DNA of 64,000 nt from Branchipolynoe longqiensis (GCA_030323885.1 CM059188.1:116969974-117033973), one strand, 5' to 3'. Counted from the first letter of the stretch, positions 1 through 9,944 are shown. The notes: generated by a model not told the origin, from the sequence alone. Numbers and translations are program-made.

Positions 1-325
1 AATACTACCATTTATCATATAATTAAGTCAGTTAAACCGAAGTCAGTTAATCCAAATTATCGGTTAATCTAAAGAAAATTGACGGACCCCAGGCCACTTC
101 CGGTAAGGTTAAAGCTTATGTGGTTATGAGGTCATTTGAGACCTCTGTATACACATACAAAACAATAATCAAAGTGTCCACATACATTGTATATTACATT
201 CATAATACACCCGCATTTTTGCCAAAGCTAAGTCAAAGTCAAAGCCAAAGCCAAAGTTAAACCAATGATCGGTTAATCCAAACAAATTTCTAAGGTCGCT
301 TCAAGTTTGGTTTAACTGTACTGAG
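1..325 (+). mobile_element. Pogo/mariner-like MITE, right part (Pg-MITE)
   Basis: The window opens inside an element. Bases 1-60 match those starting at 59857, and bases 150-325 match those at 60090-60260, including CAATAATCAAAGTGTCCACA and the motif GATCGGTTAATCCAAACAAA. The left terminus lies outside the window. The right terminus near 325 is degraded: TTTGGTTTAAC is kept, but the usual GGGGTTATACTGTA is not. No coding capacity. Confidence 0.65.
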
Positions 326-435
326 TATATCAAGCCAGATGAATCGTTCAACAGGCGGTCACAGTTTAAAGCTAATGAAAGCCAGGTCCATAGAAAACAT
401 TAGACGCCAATATTAAAGTAACAGGATAACAAACT

Positions 436-756
436 CCTGGGCCGCATTCAGGGTCCGTCTCGGAGGCGTCTTGGCGACGTCTTGGCGATGCTTTTTGGCT
501 TAAATCCGTTCAGGGTGCATCTCGGCGACGTCTCGGCGATGCCTCCCTTTTCAATCAGGAGACAAAAAGCGCCTCGAAAATGGCCGCCGTATCCAGTACT
601 TTCAGTCTATCACAGCACAGCATTTCCATTGCAAATGGCCGCCGCCTAAGGGGGCGGCCATTTTCGAGGCGACAACCTTCTTGTGCAGTTCAGACTAGCG
701 TGATGTCAGAGCCATCTCCGAGGCGCCTCCGAGACGGACCCTGAACGCGGCCCTGG
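436..756. mobile_element. MITE with GGGCCGC termini (family M1)
   Basis: The two ends are inverted copies over about 30 bp. The left begins CCTGGGCCGCATTCAGGGTC; the right, reversed, begins CCAGGGCCGCGTTCAGGGTC. Inside is a second foldback, GCAAATGGCCGCC against GGCGGCCATTTTC, around 630-670. No ORF. A half copy sharing the right end lies at 57540-57662. No target duplication could be recognised. Confidence 0.75.
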
Positions 757-864
757 ATTATGCTACCTGCAGAAGAGATTAGTGCGCCATCACTAAATGC
801 TTTGAAATCCAGACCAGACACTGGAGTCCGTACATATATAGCCAACACATGGCACATGGTGCCT

Positions 865-1080
865 ATTGAGGATTTGCATCAAACGATTAGCACCACGTGA
901 CCAGTGCCTCGTCGGGCATCATGGTTGGATAGAAAGTACAGCTATAACACTGCCAATGTGGCGGCGGCGTGTGTTAATATTGCTTGGATTTTGGGATTAA
1001 TTTGACCGAATTTCACTTTTTGAGAAAGCTATTCTCATAAATAACATTATTCATGGTTTTAAATAACATATTTAGATCAT
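865..1080 (-). repeat. Dispersed repeat D1, copy 1
   Basis: This matches the reverse complement of 58783-59046. Shared words include GATTAGCACCACGTGACCAG, CATCATGGTTGGAT and a GGCGGCGG block followed by TTTTGGGATTAATTTGA. The last part also resembles the internal module of T1, so D1 may be a diverged T1 relative. It is non-coding. Confidence 0.6.
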
Positions 1081-1197
1081 AGAGGTGTGGGGTGGGGTGG
1101 GGGATCGGGAGTTGGGTGGAGGTGGGGGTGGGGGTGTGTGTGCAGATGTTTATATGGTCGGTGTTTGCAAGCAGTATAGATCTACTTAGCTGTGTCG

Positions 1198-1235
1198 ACC
1201 GGACGTGGTGGCCCAGTCGGTAGAGCGCAGTGTAA
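1198..1235 (+). repeat. SINE-A head remnant (tRNA-like)
   Basis: The A-box-like stretch GGCCCAGTCGGTAGAGCGCA follows CCGGACGTGGT, the start of the SINE-A head. The B box and body are missing. It is too short to be a tRNA gene. Confidence 0.45.
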
Positions 1236-1854
1236 AATATTCCGATAAAACGCATTGGGGGGGAATGTGAAATGGTCTATAAAGGATTACAAATGGTCTA
1301 TAAAGGTAAATGATGTATAGGGTCAGGTGCATGAATGTATTTATGTAGTTGCTGTTGACTCTTTACTTGTAGTCAATAGTCATTGTGTATTAAATAGATA
1401 GTGTGAGAGGGGCACTACTGTTAGTGTGGAAGGAGCTCAAGAGCTACACTCACTACCCCCTCCCCCCCAACTGTTAGTCATGGATCACCACACACACACA
1501 CAGCAAGGCAGGTGCAGGCCAAGCAGCCACAAGGCATGGTGGTGGTGGGTAGATCACAGTAGCCATGGTGACCCAAGAATGCTTACTGTTCATTGGTGGA
1601 CCTAGAAATGCTTGTTGTTGATTGGAGAGCATGGTCAGGTGGTATGACATATCAGATCCATGTCCCACTATATAATAATAAACCTGAGGGTACAAGCTCT
1701 CACTCTACTTTCACACTTTACACTCTGACTTTTTTTCCTTGCCTGTATTGATTTCCTATTAGCCTGCCTACACAACTACAGCTGCCAGACGACGAATTTA
1801 CAGCAGGGTTCCCATGTGGCACATTGGGAGTTCGAATGCCGGTGTGGCGGTTTC
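1236..1854. other. No recognised feature
   Basis: Mixed single-copy-looking sequence with short G/T and CA runs (1485-1505). It has no long ORF with plausible composition and no inverted-repeat ends. A possible AATAAA lies near 1676, but nothing supports a gene ending there. Confidence 0.5.
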
Positions 1855-2411
1855 AGCTCACTGTCAGCGGCGGTGGCGGCGGTGGCGGTGGTGGCGGCGA
1901 TTTGTTTTATTTACATTCGACAGTATGAATATCGTCACCGATGTTGCGGCGGCGTTAATATCGGTTCGATTTTGGGGTTAATTTGATAAAATATCACTGT
2001 TAAAGTATGTAATTCTGTAAAATATGATAACATTGAATAGATTTAGGCCTAACAGCGGCGGTGGTGCGGTGGTGGTAGCGGCGATTTGTTTTATTTACAT
2101 TCGTCGATTCGACAATATGATTATCGCCGTCAATGTACTGGCGGCGTTAATATCAGTTCGATTTTGGGGTTAATTTGATCAAATATCACTGTCAGAGTAT
2201 GTAATTCTGTAAAATATGATAGCATTGAATAGATTTGGGCCTAATCGGTACCTAACACTGCCTGTAAACCTGCTATGGAGTGGTGTTAGAAAATCAGACC
2301 TTAAACTCGTGGTGTTTCCATAACACTGCTCCATGCATAGCGACTTTTCGCCGCTAAACTAGAAATCCCGTCCAAAACCAGTTTTGGCTCGTTAACACTG
2401 CACCATGCATA
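1855..2411 (-). mobile_element. T1 TIR element, copy 1 (left end lost)
   Basis: Two copies of an internal module lie in tandem (about 1865-2045 and 2050-2240). Each has a GGCGG-rich block, then GATTTGTTTTATTTACATTC, then a GGCGGCGTTAATATC stretch, then ATTGAATAGATTTRGGCCTAA. The right end is CATGCATACGGCCCC, the reverse of the T1 terminus. The module matches 22200-22620 and 23610-24040 in reverse orientation. Non-coding. Confidence 0.65.
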
Positions 2412-2416
2412 CGGCC

Positions 2417-2571
2417 CCAGGGCCCATATGCATGATGCGGTGTTAGCTTACACTCGGTGTGTTTGTGCTAACACCACTCCTTGCTTACTGAGTTTTCGCT
2501 GCTAAACTAGAAATCCTGTCCAAAACCAGTTTTGGCTCGCTAACACCGCCCCATGCATACGGGCCCAGGAG
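2417..2571. mobile_element. Short T1 derivative (155 bp)
   Basis: The ends form an inverted repeat: GGGCCCATATGCATGATGCG against the reverse of CGCCCCATGCATACGGGCCC. The right 70 bp repeats the right end of the adjoining T1 copy at 2342-2411, including CTAAACTAGAAATC and CCAAAACCAGTTTTGGCTCG. The internal module is missing, so this looks like a deletion derivative lying next to a longer relative. Confidence 0.65.
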
Positions 2572-2577
2572 AATTAG

Positions 2578-2676
2578 ATTGTTTTGGGGGAAAATCGGTA
2601 GCATTGGTGCGCTGAAGGCTGCAAATCTCCAGCACTCTATGGGCACTGCTGAAAGTGGTCCCATGTGGTCGGGATC
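2578..2676 (+). repeat. Dispersed repeat D2, copy 1
   Basis: Core words are GCGCTGAAGGCTGCAAATCT, AGCACT and TATGGGCACTGC, then GGTCCCAT. The same block is at 23264-23372 in this orientation and at 17340-17450 reversed. It has no tRNA-like boxes in these copies and may be the tail of an unidentified retroposon. Confidence 0.55.
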
Positions 2677-2707
2677 CACCGTCCTCTGAGAGGGCCGGGG
2701 GAGGCTG

Positions 2708-2968
2708 GGTGGTTGGTGTAGTTTTACGCCCCAGTAAGACCCTAGGCCATACCAGGACGTGCACCGACTTGTGACAGCTCACACTCATGGTGACTTTATA
2801 GTGCTGCCCCACTGGGAAATCAGACCACCGGCACCATGACCTGATGTCCCACCCAGTCTCATTATCCTGACACTGTGCGTCCAGTCCCTGTCCTGACCTC
2901 ATAACGCCAATTGCCGAGCAACAACAGGTAACTTCATTGGTTTGACTCAACCAGGATCCAAACTTCAG
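2708..2968 (-). mobile_element. SINE-A, diverged
   Basis: Read on the minus strand, the body runs from GAGTCAAACCAATG-like sequence (2935-2955) through the conserved CCAGTGGGGCAGCACTATAA block (about 2805) to a damaged 3' end, with GGTGTAGTTTTACG at 2716. The head beyond about 2968 is lost. More diverged than the copies at 4271 or 14868. Confidence 0.75.
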
Positions 2969-3457
2969 TCCCTCCAGATTCACCAGTAGGCACAGTAAGT
3001 CTGGCCAAGGCCAGAGGAGGAAGAAGTGAAGTGAGGATGGGATTAGTTTGGCAGTGGGTGGGGTTACCCATTACTTGTTAGTGAACATTAGTGGTTAGAT
3101 GCTAGTGGTGTCAAGTCAGGTATGGGGATGAGGCGGGGCCTGCTAGTCCTCGGTGTCAGGGTCTGGGCGACCGGCAGCGTTGATAATATTAGATGCATGA
3201 ATAATATAAGTCCTTTATACCTCACACAACCTCCACCCACCCACACACCCACATATTCCCTCCTCTGTTATTGCAATGCACCGACCGGACGTGCCTTCCC
3301 TTCCGCGACTCGGCGAATATGCGCAGTGTAGCCCTGGAGCGTGCCTCTTTAATCGTGATATAAATAGATAACGAGCCAGATTGCTTTGTCCGACTGTGTC
3401 ATAAAGTGTCAGCGATTGAGATAGCACACGCACACGCCTCGCTTCTACCAAGCACCA
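2969..3457. other. No recognised feature
   Basis: Sequence without recognised repeat ends. ORFs of 69 and 114 codons here have no recognisable motif and the 114-codon one runs into a hairpin, so they are not called as genes. Confidence 0.4.
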
Positions 3458-3539
3458 CCGGTGTAGGACGTTCAAAACGCTACCCCAAAACACTACCGTA
3501 GTGTTTTTGTGGGGTAGTGTTTTGAACTTACTACACCGG
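3458..3539. repeat. Long near-perfect hairpin (foldback)
   Basis: The left arm CCGGTGTAGGACGTTCAAAA pairs with a right arm ending TTTTGAACTTACTACACCGG. Pairing continues inward through CTACCCCAAAACACTAC and GTAGTGTTTTTGTGGGGTAG, centred at about 3498. The stem is near 40 bp with a few mismatches and almost no loop. A SINE-B head starts directly to its right. Confidence 0.75.
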
Positions 3540-3544
3540 CTCGT

Positions 3545-3620
3545 CCAGTGGAGCGGCACGTAGCTCAGGTCGTAGAGTGTCCACCTCTGAAGGTGTGGGT
3601 CATTCTATCTATAGCACATA
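3545..3620 (+). mobile_element. SINE-B head fragment
   Basis: The A-box-like ACGTAGCTCAGGTCGTAGAG and the B-box-like GGTGTGGGTCATTCTATC match the head at 13612-13675 (GACGTAGCTCAGGCGGTAGA, GGTTTGGATCATCCCATC). The SINE-B body does not follow; an A-run and a MITE end come next. Confidence 0.55.
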
Positions 3621-3650
3621 CAAATACCATTGTAACGATAAAAAAAAAAA

Positions 3651-3741
3651 AAACACTTCCTAAATCGGCAACCTCCGTTAATGGACCATTTAAAATCGGT
3701 CCCATGTTCGGTCGATTTAGATTTAGAGAGGTTTTACTGTA
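3651..3741 (+). mobile_element. MITE right end (TACTGTAAAACCTCTC family)
   Basis: The end GGTCGATTTAGATTTAGAGA then GGTTTTACTGTA matches, reversed, the left end of the complete copy at 16582. The partner end is not seen. Confidence 0.6.
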
Positions 3742-3811
3742 GTTCACATTGGCGTGACCCGAGTTAATACGCACGCAAAAGGCGCAGAAGTAAACAACGT
3801 GTACTTCAACT

Positions 3812-4230
3812 GAGGTGGGGAGTGGAGGGGCCGGTGGGGGAGGGTGGAATGGTGGGTGGTGGGTGGTGGGTGGTGGGTGGTGGGTGGGGGTAGTGTGGTG
3901 TGGTGTGGTGTGGGGAGTGGAGTGGAGTGGAAGGGCCTGTGGGGGAGGGTGGAATAATGGGTGGTGGTGGTGTGGTGTGGTGTGGTGTGGTGTGGTGTGA
4001 TGTGGTGTGGTGTGGTGTGGTGTGGTGTGGTGTGGGGAGTGGAGGAGTCGGTGGGGGAGGCTGGAATTGTGGGTGGTGGTAGGGATGGTGTGGTGTGGTG
4101 TGGTGTGGTGTGGTGTGGGGAGTGGAGGAGTCGGTGGGGGAGGCTGGAATTGTGGGTGGTGGTGGTGGTGGTGGGTGTGGTGTGGTGTGGTGTAGGGAGT
4201 GGAGTAGACGGATGGGGGTGGGGTGGAGCA
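3812..4230. repeat. (GGTGT)n/(GTGGTGG)n array with SINE-sized variants
   Basis: A G/T-only top strand built of GGTGT and GGTGGGT units, with a repeated 100-bp motif (GGGAGTGGAGGAGTCGGTGG at about 4036 and 4118). Long His/Thr/Pro ORFs on the minus strand are products of the repeat. Confidence 0.9.
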
Positions 4231-4270
4231 ATCCGACAAATATTCACGCAATAAAAGCCGTGACTGACGC

Positions 4271-4605
4271 AGTAGGGCGACATTGGACCGGGCGCGGTGC
4301 AGGCCTCGCGTGCGGAAAATCGCGAGTTCGCTTCCCGGTCGAATCAAACCAATGGCTTATGAAATTGATGCTTGTCGCTTCCTAGCCAGGCGCTCGGCAT
4401 TAATCGATAGGACAAGGACTGGTTAGCGCAGTGTCAGGATAATGTGACTGAGTGGGATATTGGGTCATGGTGCCGGCAGCTTGATTTCCCAGTGGGGCAG
4501 CACAATGAAGTCGCCATGAGTGCGCACTGTCACAAGTCAGTGCCCGTCCTAATATGACCTTAGATGTTGCCAGGACTAAAACTCCAACAACCAACCAAGG
4601 ACGAC
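4271..4605 (+). mobile_element. SINE-A, near full length
   Basis: A degraded A box precedes the B box (GAGTTCGCTTCCCGGTCGAA, 4324-4343). The body follows: CAAACCAATGGCTTATGAAA, GGACAAGGACTGGTTAG, GTGTCAGGATAATGTGACTG and CCCAGTGGGGCAGCACAATG. The 3' end is TAGATGTTGCCAGGACTAAA, then CTCCAACAACCAACCA. No LINE partner sharing this 3' end is seen in the window. Confidence 0.9.
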
Positions 4606-4632
4606 GTTGAATACTGATGTGGCAGTCAGTCA

Positions 4633-4916
4633 TGATTGATTGATTGATTGATTAGTGGTTGCTTTACGCCGTGTCGGCAGCATAGGTCATATTCACGGCG
4701 AGAAATGTTTGTTTTTTGTTCAAACCATCGCTTTTACATGTAAAAGCAGACAATCAATTATGTGTAAATAGACACTCATTAAATAAAAAGCTCACAATCA
4801 TATATTTGTGGCAAAGGGGAACACATTCCCATAGAAAAGGAAAAGTTTTATTAATAATTGATAGAATTTATCTCGTAAACTATTTGAGGCGGTATAGTCC
4901 AGCTGCCCTTGTAACC
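4633..4916 (-). mobile_element. I/Nimb-like LINE, 3' UTR copy
   Basis: On the minus strand this covers the last codons (RAAGLYRLK, then stop) of a LINE ORF2, a 3' UTR of about 250 bp, and a (CAAT)n tail at 4633-4655. It matches 24694-24960 closely. The copy is 5'-truncated just inside the ORF end, and its truncation point is exactly where the (GTGTGTAAT)n array begins. Confidence 0.85.
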
Positions 4917-5383
4917 TGTGTGTGTACTGTGTGTACTGTGTGTACTGTGTATGTACTGTGTGTGTAATGTGTGTGTAATGTGTGCAATGTGTGTGTAATG
5001 TGTGTGTAATGTGTGTAATGTGTGTGTAATGTGTGTAATGTGTGTGTAATGTGTGTGTAATGTGTGTGTAATGTGTGTGTAATGTGTGAAATGTGTGTGT
5101 AATGTGTGTAATGTGTGTAATGTGTGTGTAATGTGTGCAATGTGTGTGTAATGTGTGCAATGTGTGTAATGTGTGTACTATGTGTATGCAATGTGTGTGT
5201 AATGTGTGTGTAATGTGTGTAATGTGTGTGTAATATGTGTGTAATGTGTGTATGCAATGTGTGTGTAATGTGTGTAATGTGTGTGTAATGTGTGTGTAAT
5301 GTGTGTAATGCGTGTACTATGTGTATGCAATGTGTGTGTAATGTGTGTGTAATGTGCGTGTAATATGTGTAGTGTGTGGGGGG
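4917..5383. repeat. (GTGTGTAAT)n minisatellite
   Basis: About 470 bp of 8-9-bp units GTGTGTAAT and GTGTAAT, with occasional GTGTGCAAT and TACTATGTGTATGCAAT variants. It abuts the LINE end at 4916. Predicted His/Thr proteins here are artefacts of the repeat. Confidence 0.95.
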
Positions 5384-5424
5384 GACGGGGGGCCATAGCT
5401 GCCCTATCTCCATTGCGATAAGGC

Positions 5425-5600
5425 ACCACCACTCCACCCCCCCCCCCACCACCACCACCACCACCACCACCACCATGCTCGCCCCCCCCCCACCACCACC
5501 ACCACCACCACCACCACCACCACCACCACACCCCCACCACCACCACCACCACCACCACCCCCCCCACCATCCTCCCCCACCATCACCCCCACCATCCTCC
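5425..5600. repeat. (CAC)n with poly-C runs
   Basis: Trinucleotide CAC blocks separated by runs of 8-11 C. Such tracts are prone to assembly error, so the exact length is unreliable. Confidence 0.95.
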
Positions 5601-5604
5601 TCAA

Positions 5605-6480
5605 TCTATGTGTCTGTGTATGCCCGTGAGTGTCTGTGTATGTATGTGGGGGATGTGGGGGTGTGGGTTGCTGTGGGGGTGGGCATGCATGTGGGTGTAG
5701 GCCGCGCGTCATGATATACGACAACCTGGGAGAATTCGCAATACGATACGTCAGCTGGTCGAGGCCCCTGGCGGGCACGGTGCTGGGTGGTGCTGGGTGG
5801 TGCTGGGAGGTGCTGGGAGGTGCTGGGTGGTGCTGGGTGGTGCTGGGTGGGGTGCTGGGTGGTGTTGGGTGGTGCAGGCGGTGGTGATGGTGGAAAGTGG
5901 ATGGTGGCGCTGGTTAAGTTCGTGGTGGTGCGTGGTGCGTGGTGCGTGGTGCGTGGTGGTGCGTGGTGCGTGGTGCGTGGTGCGTGGTGCGTGGTGCGTG
6001 GTGCGTGGTGGCGTGGTGCGTGTGGTTGTGGTGCGTGGTGCGTGGTGCGTGGTGCGTGGTGCGTGGTCCCTGGTGTGTGGTGCGGGTGGTGGTGCGTGGT
6101 GCGTGGTGCGTGGTGCGTGGGTGCGTGGTGCGTGGTGCGTGGATGCGTGGTGCGTGGTGGTGGTGCGTGGGGCGTGGTGCGGTTGGTGCGTGGTTGCGTG
6201 GTGCGTGGTGCGTGGTGCGTGGTGCGTGTGTGCGTGGTGGGTGTGTGCGTGGTGCGTGGTGCGTGGTGCGTGGTGGTGGTGCGTGGTGCTGGTGCGTGGT
6301 GCGTGGTGCGTGGTGCGTGGTTGCGTGGTTGCGTGGTGCGTGGTGCGTGGTTGCGTGGTGCGTGGTGCGTGGTGCGTGGTGCGTGGTGCGTGGTGCGTGG
6401 TGCGTGGTGCGTGGTGCGTGGTGCGTGGTGCGTGGTGCGTGGTGCGTGGTGCGTGGTGGTGGTGCGTGGTGCGTGGTATG
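5605..6480. repeat. G/T arrays: (GGTGCTGGGT)n then (GTGGTGC)n
   Basis: A short unique stretch (5700-5775) separates a G/T block from a 10-bp GGTGCTGGGT array (5777-5880). A 7-bp GTGGTGC array follows (about 5925-6475). Because 7 is not a multiple of 3, all frames stay open and give long Arg/Trp/Val or His/Pro ORFs that are not genes. Confidence 0.95.
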
Positions 6481-6767
6481 TGCCGCGTGGTGTGTGTGGC
6501 GGGCGGGGGGTACTACAGCCGGGCGAGTATTGGGCGGGGGGCGGTGGCTGGAGAGGTCCGTCCATGATGTGTTGTGACAGTCGAGGTGACGTGGGACTAT
6601 CTGGTTTGTGTGTTTCCTATTGACGGCTGTTGTAAAGATGTCACACAGAGGTGACAGCGCGCACGGCCTTCTCATAATACACACGAGCATGCTTTATCGT
6701 ATAATATACCACGCAGTAGACAACGCCACGCTAGAGGGTACACGAGCGGGACGCCGCCCTTTGTGTA
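6481..6767. other. No recognised feature
   Basis: About 290 bp of non-repetitive sequence between two arrays. No ORF or repeat end is recognised. Confidence 0.5.
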
Positions 6768-6934
6768 CACAGTACACACAGTTACATGGTACACATTATA
6801 TATGCAGTACGCACAGTACATACAATACACACAGTATATAGTATATAAGTATATACAGAATATAAGTGTATAAGTATATACAGTATATACAGTATATGCA
6901 GTATGTGCAGTATATGCAGTATATAGAGTATATA
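6768..6934. repeat. (TATACAGTA)n microsatellite, left block
   Basis: TATACAGTA-type units with AC variants. The same unit resumes at 7466, so this array was split by the LINE insertion. The last ten bases, AGAGTATATA (6925-6934), are the left target-site duplication. Confidence 0.9.
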
Positions 6935-7455
6935 TAACAATAGCCCGAACAACATTCTCCAAAATGTATAGAGTGTTAACATCAAGTAAGATATTAATAC
7001 AAACAAGGAAGCGTATTCTTCAGTGTTATGTGTGGTCTACTCTAATGTATGGGGAAGAGACATGGACAATCTCTAAGAAAATGTACAAACGTTTAGCAGC
7101 ATTTGAGATGTGGACTTATCGAAGGATGATGAAAATATCATGGACAAAGAAGATCACCAACAAAGAAGTTCTCAGAAAAATTAAAAATAAGAAAAGCTTG
7201 TTTGCCACTATACAGACAAAGAAACTTATTTATTTTGGCCACATCATTCGTCAGAGTTCAATATACCGTACATTGTTGGAAGGGAAGGTGAATGGCAGCA
7301 GAGGGAGAGGGAGACCAAGAACATCATGGTTTACAAATATTTCACAGTGGACAGGCTTGAATTATTCACAGTCTATCAGAACAGCACACCATCGGGACAA
7401 GTGGAGAACCATTGCATCCAACCCTCGACTAGAGGATGGAACTATTGATTGATTG
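6935..7455 (+). mobile_element. RTE-like LINE, 5'-truncated 3' end, with target duplication
   Basis: An open frame continues from 6937 to the stop near 7450. It encodes the region after the reverse transcriptase core: ARTTFSKMYRVLTSSK, then CYVWSTLMYGEETWT (an LxYGxETWT motif), FEMWTYRRMMKISW, and finally GRGRPRTSWFTN. These motifs mark the C-terminus of RTE-type and related non-LTR retrotransposon polyproteins. The catalytic YxDD and the endonuclease are missing, so it is dead on arrival. The (TTGA)n tail ends at 7455, and AGAGTATATA flanks both sides (6925-6934, 7456-7465). The frame is intact, which suggests a young insertion. The clade is inferred from motifs only. Confidence 0.88.
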
Positions 7456-7662
7456 AGAGTATATACAGTATATACAGTATATAGAGAATATACAGTATAT
7501 AGAGAATATACAGTATATACAGAATATACAGTATATACAGTATATACTGTATATACTGTATATACAGTATATACAGTATATACAGTACATACATAACATA
7601 CAGTATATACAGTATATACTGTATATACTGTATATACAGTATATACAGAATATACAGTATAT
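7456..7662. repeat. (TATACAGTA)n microsatellite, right block
   Basis: Continuation of the array at 6768-6934 beyond the LINE, with GAGAATATACAG variants and local palindromes (TATACAGTATATACTGTATA). Confidence 0.9.
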
Positions 7663-8045
7663 ACAACTAGGGATGATACACAGGGCACTACTCTCTTTTA
7701 TACACAACCAGGGATAATACACAGGGCACTACTCTCTTTTATACACAACCAGGGACGATACACAGGGCACTACTCTCTTTTACACACAACCAGGGATAAT
7801 ACACAGATCACTATTATCTTGTATACACAACCAGGGATAACCCACATAACACTATTATCTGTTATACACAACCGGGGGTAACACACATTACACTATTATC
7901 TATTATACACAACCAGGGATAATACACAGAACACTACTCTCTTTTATACACAACCAGGGATAATACACATATCACTATTATCTGTTATACACAATCAGGG
8001 AAAATACACAGCACTATTATCTTTTATACGCAACCAGGGATAACT
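7663..8045. repeat. 41-bp minisatellite (ACAACCAGGGATAATACACA)
   Basis: About nine units begin at 7663, 7704, 7745 and 7786, then continue with more variation to about 8045. Each contains ACAACCAGGGATAATACACA, then CACTA(C/T)T and CTTTTATAC. Confidence 0.9.
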
Positions 8046-8139
8046 GTCCGTTGTACGTATACTACCAGGGACGAGACGGAATGTACACACGATGGTGGTG
8101 AGACGAAATGCCATCAAAACACTGCCTCTGGGCCGCGTT

Positions 8140-8430
8140 GGGGGAGGCGGGGCTAAAGTGGTGGTGGGTGGTGCTGGTGGTCGGTCGGTGGTGCTAAAGT
8201 GGTGGTGGGTGGTGCTGGTGGTCGGTCGGTGGTGCTGGTAGCCTGACCCGGCCCGCCACCACCTTCCACCACCCACAAATACATCAACCTGAAACGGTGA
8301 TAGAGTCCTGGCATGGGCATGCTAATGTAGCCAGCCCTCTGGCGGCCTTCAGCGGAACCACCGCCGGGCCACCGCCGAGCCACCGCTGGGCCACCGCCGA
8401 GCCACTGCCGGGCCACCGCCGAGCCACAGT
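8140..8430. repeat. Short degenerate tandem repeats
   Basis: A unit of about 52 bp containing GGTGCTGGTGGTCGGTCGGT appears twice (8160-8240). A GCCACCGCCGGGCCACCGCC tandem follows at about 8355-8425. The sequence between has no recognised feature. Confidence 0.75.
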
Positions 8431-8524
8431 TTCAGCTGAACACAAGGAAGGTGCATTACCTAAATCCTACTAGGCGATGCACAGTATGACGTGTTTCGAC
8501 ACTTGTGATTACGCGGCGTCTGAA

Positions 8525-9175
8525 CACACACCCACACTCACACCCACACCCACACCCACACCCACACATCCACACACCCACACATCCACACCCACAACCA
8601 CAACCACACCCACACTCACACCCACATATACACCCACACCCACACCCACATACACACCCACACCCACAACCACACCCACACCCACATATACACCCACACC
8701 CACACTCACACCCACACCTACACTCACACCCACACCCACATACCCACACATACACCCACACCACACTCACCCCCTACACCTACACTCACACCCACACCCA
8801 CATACCGACACCCACACCCACACACCCACACATCCACACCCATAACCACAACCACAACATACAACCACACCCAGACCCACAGCCACACCCACATACACAC
8901 CCACCCACCCCACCCCACCCCACATACCCACAAACACGACCCACATAGACACCCACCCACATACCCACACCCTCACATACCCACCCACACACCAACGCAC
9001 CCACATCCACCCCCACACACATCCACACACATCTACACACACACTCACACACACGCACACTCACATCCCATCCACACCGACACTCACCCACACACACATC
9101 TACACACACACTCACACACACACACACTCACATCCCATCCACACCGACACTCACGCACACATCCACACACATCTC
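8525..9175. repeat. (CACACC)n / (CACTCA)n array
   Basis: 650 bp of CA-rich hexamers, with a duplicated block of about 85 bp near the right end (CACACACTCACACACACRCA, then CTCACATCCCATCCACACCG, at about 9040 and 9110). Confidence 0.95.
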
Positions 9176-9189
9176 CCCTTGTTCTGCAT

Positions 9190-9444
9190 ATTTAGCCCCC
9201 CCCCCCCCCCCCTGAATCCCCTAAATCCCCATAACTTCGCCGAATCTGGAACCATTCCGGCCCTCTCCATATCCCCCCCCCCCACCCCCCTCCCGCCTCT
9301 CGCATCCTCTCGCCCCCCTCCCATGCCCCTTCTCGCCCCTCTAGCTCCTCCCGCCCCCTCTAGACTATACACCCCCTCTCGTCTCCTCCCACCTCCTCCC
9401 ACCTCCTCCCACCTCCTCCCACCTCCTCCCACCTCCTCCCGCCT
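9190..9444. repeat. Poly-C and (CCTCCTCCCA)n before the gap
   Basis: C-rich sequence running into a (ACCTCCTCCC)n array that is cut by the gap. Confidence 0.8.
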
Positions 9445-9944
9445 NNNNNNNNNNNNNNNNNNNNNNNNNNNNNNNNNNNNNNNNNNNNNNNNNNNNNNNN
9501 NNNNNNNNNNNNNNNNNNNNNNNNNNNNNNNNNNNNNNNNNNNNNNNNNNNNNNNNNNNNNNNNNNNNNNNNNNNNNNNNNNNNNNNNNNNNNNNNNNNN
9601 NNNNNNNNNNNNNNNNNNNNNNNNNNNNNNNNNNNNNNNNNNNNNNNNNNNNNNNNNNNNNNNNNNNNNNNNNNNNNNNNNNNNNNNNNNNNNNNNNNNN
9701 NNNNNNNNNNNNNNNNNNNNNNNNNNNNNNNNNNNNNNNNNNNNNNNNNNNNNNNNNNNNNNNNNNNNNNNNNNNNNNNNNNNNNNNNNNNNNNNNNNNN
9801 NNNNNNNNNNNNNNNNNNNNNNNNNNNNNNNNNNNNNNNNNNNNNNNNNNNNNNNNNNNNNNNNNNNNNNNNNNNNNNNNNNNNNNNNNNNNNNNNNNNN
9901 NNNNNNNNNNNNNNNNNNNNNNNNNNNNNNNNNNNNNNNNNNNN
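9445..9944. other. Assembly gap (N)
   Basis: 500 N. The base after the gap coincides with the start of a repeat (GAGACCCTCCCCCGCC) that also starts a unit at 12572, so the missing DNA may hold a further copy. Confidence 1.

Noticed and set aside
3565..4347. 260-codon His/Pro/Thr frame on the minus strand
   Set aside because: It lies across the GGTGT array and two MITE/SINE fragments; the composition follows the repeat unit.
5787..6623. Frames of 212-278 codons rich in Val, Trp, Arg and Gly
   Set aside because: They are translations of a 7-bp GTGGTGC array, open in all three frames because the period is not a multiple of three.
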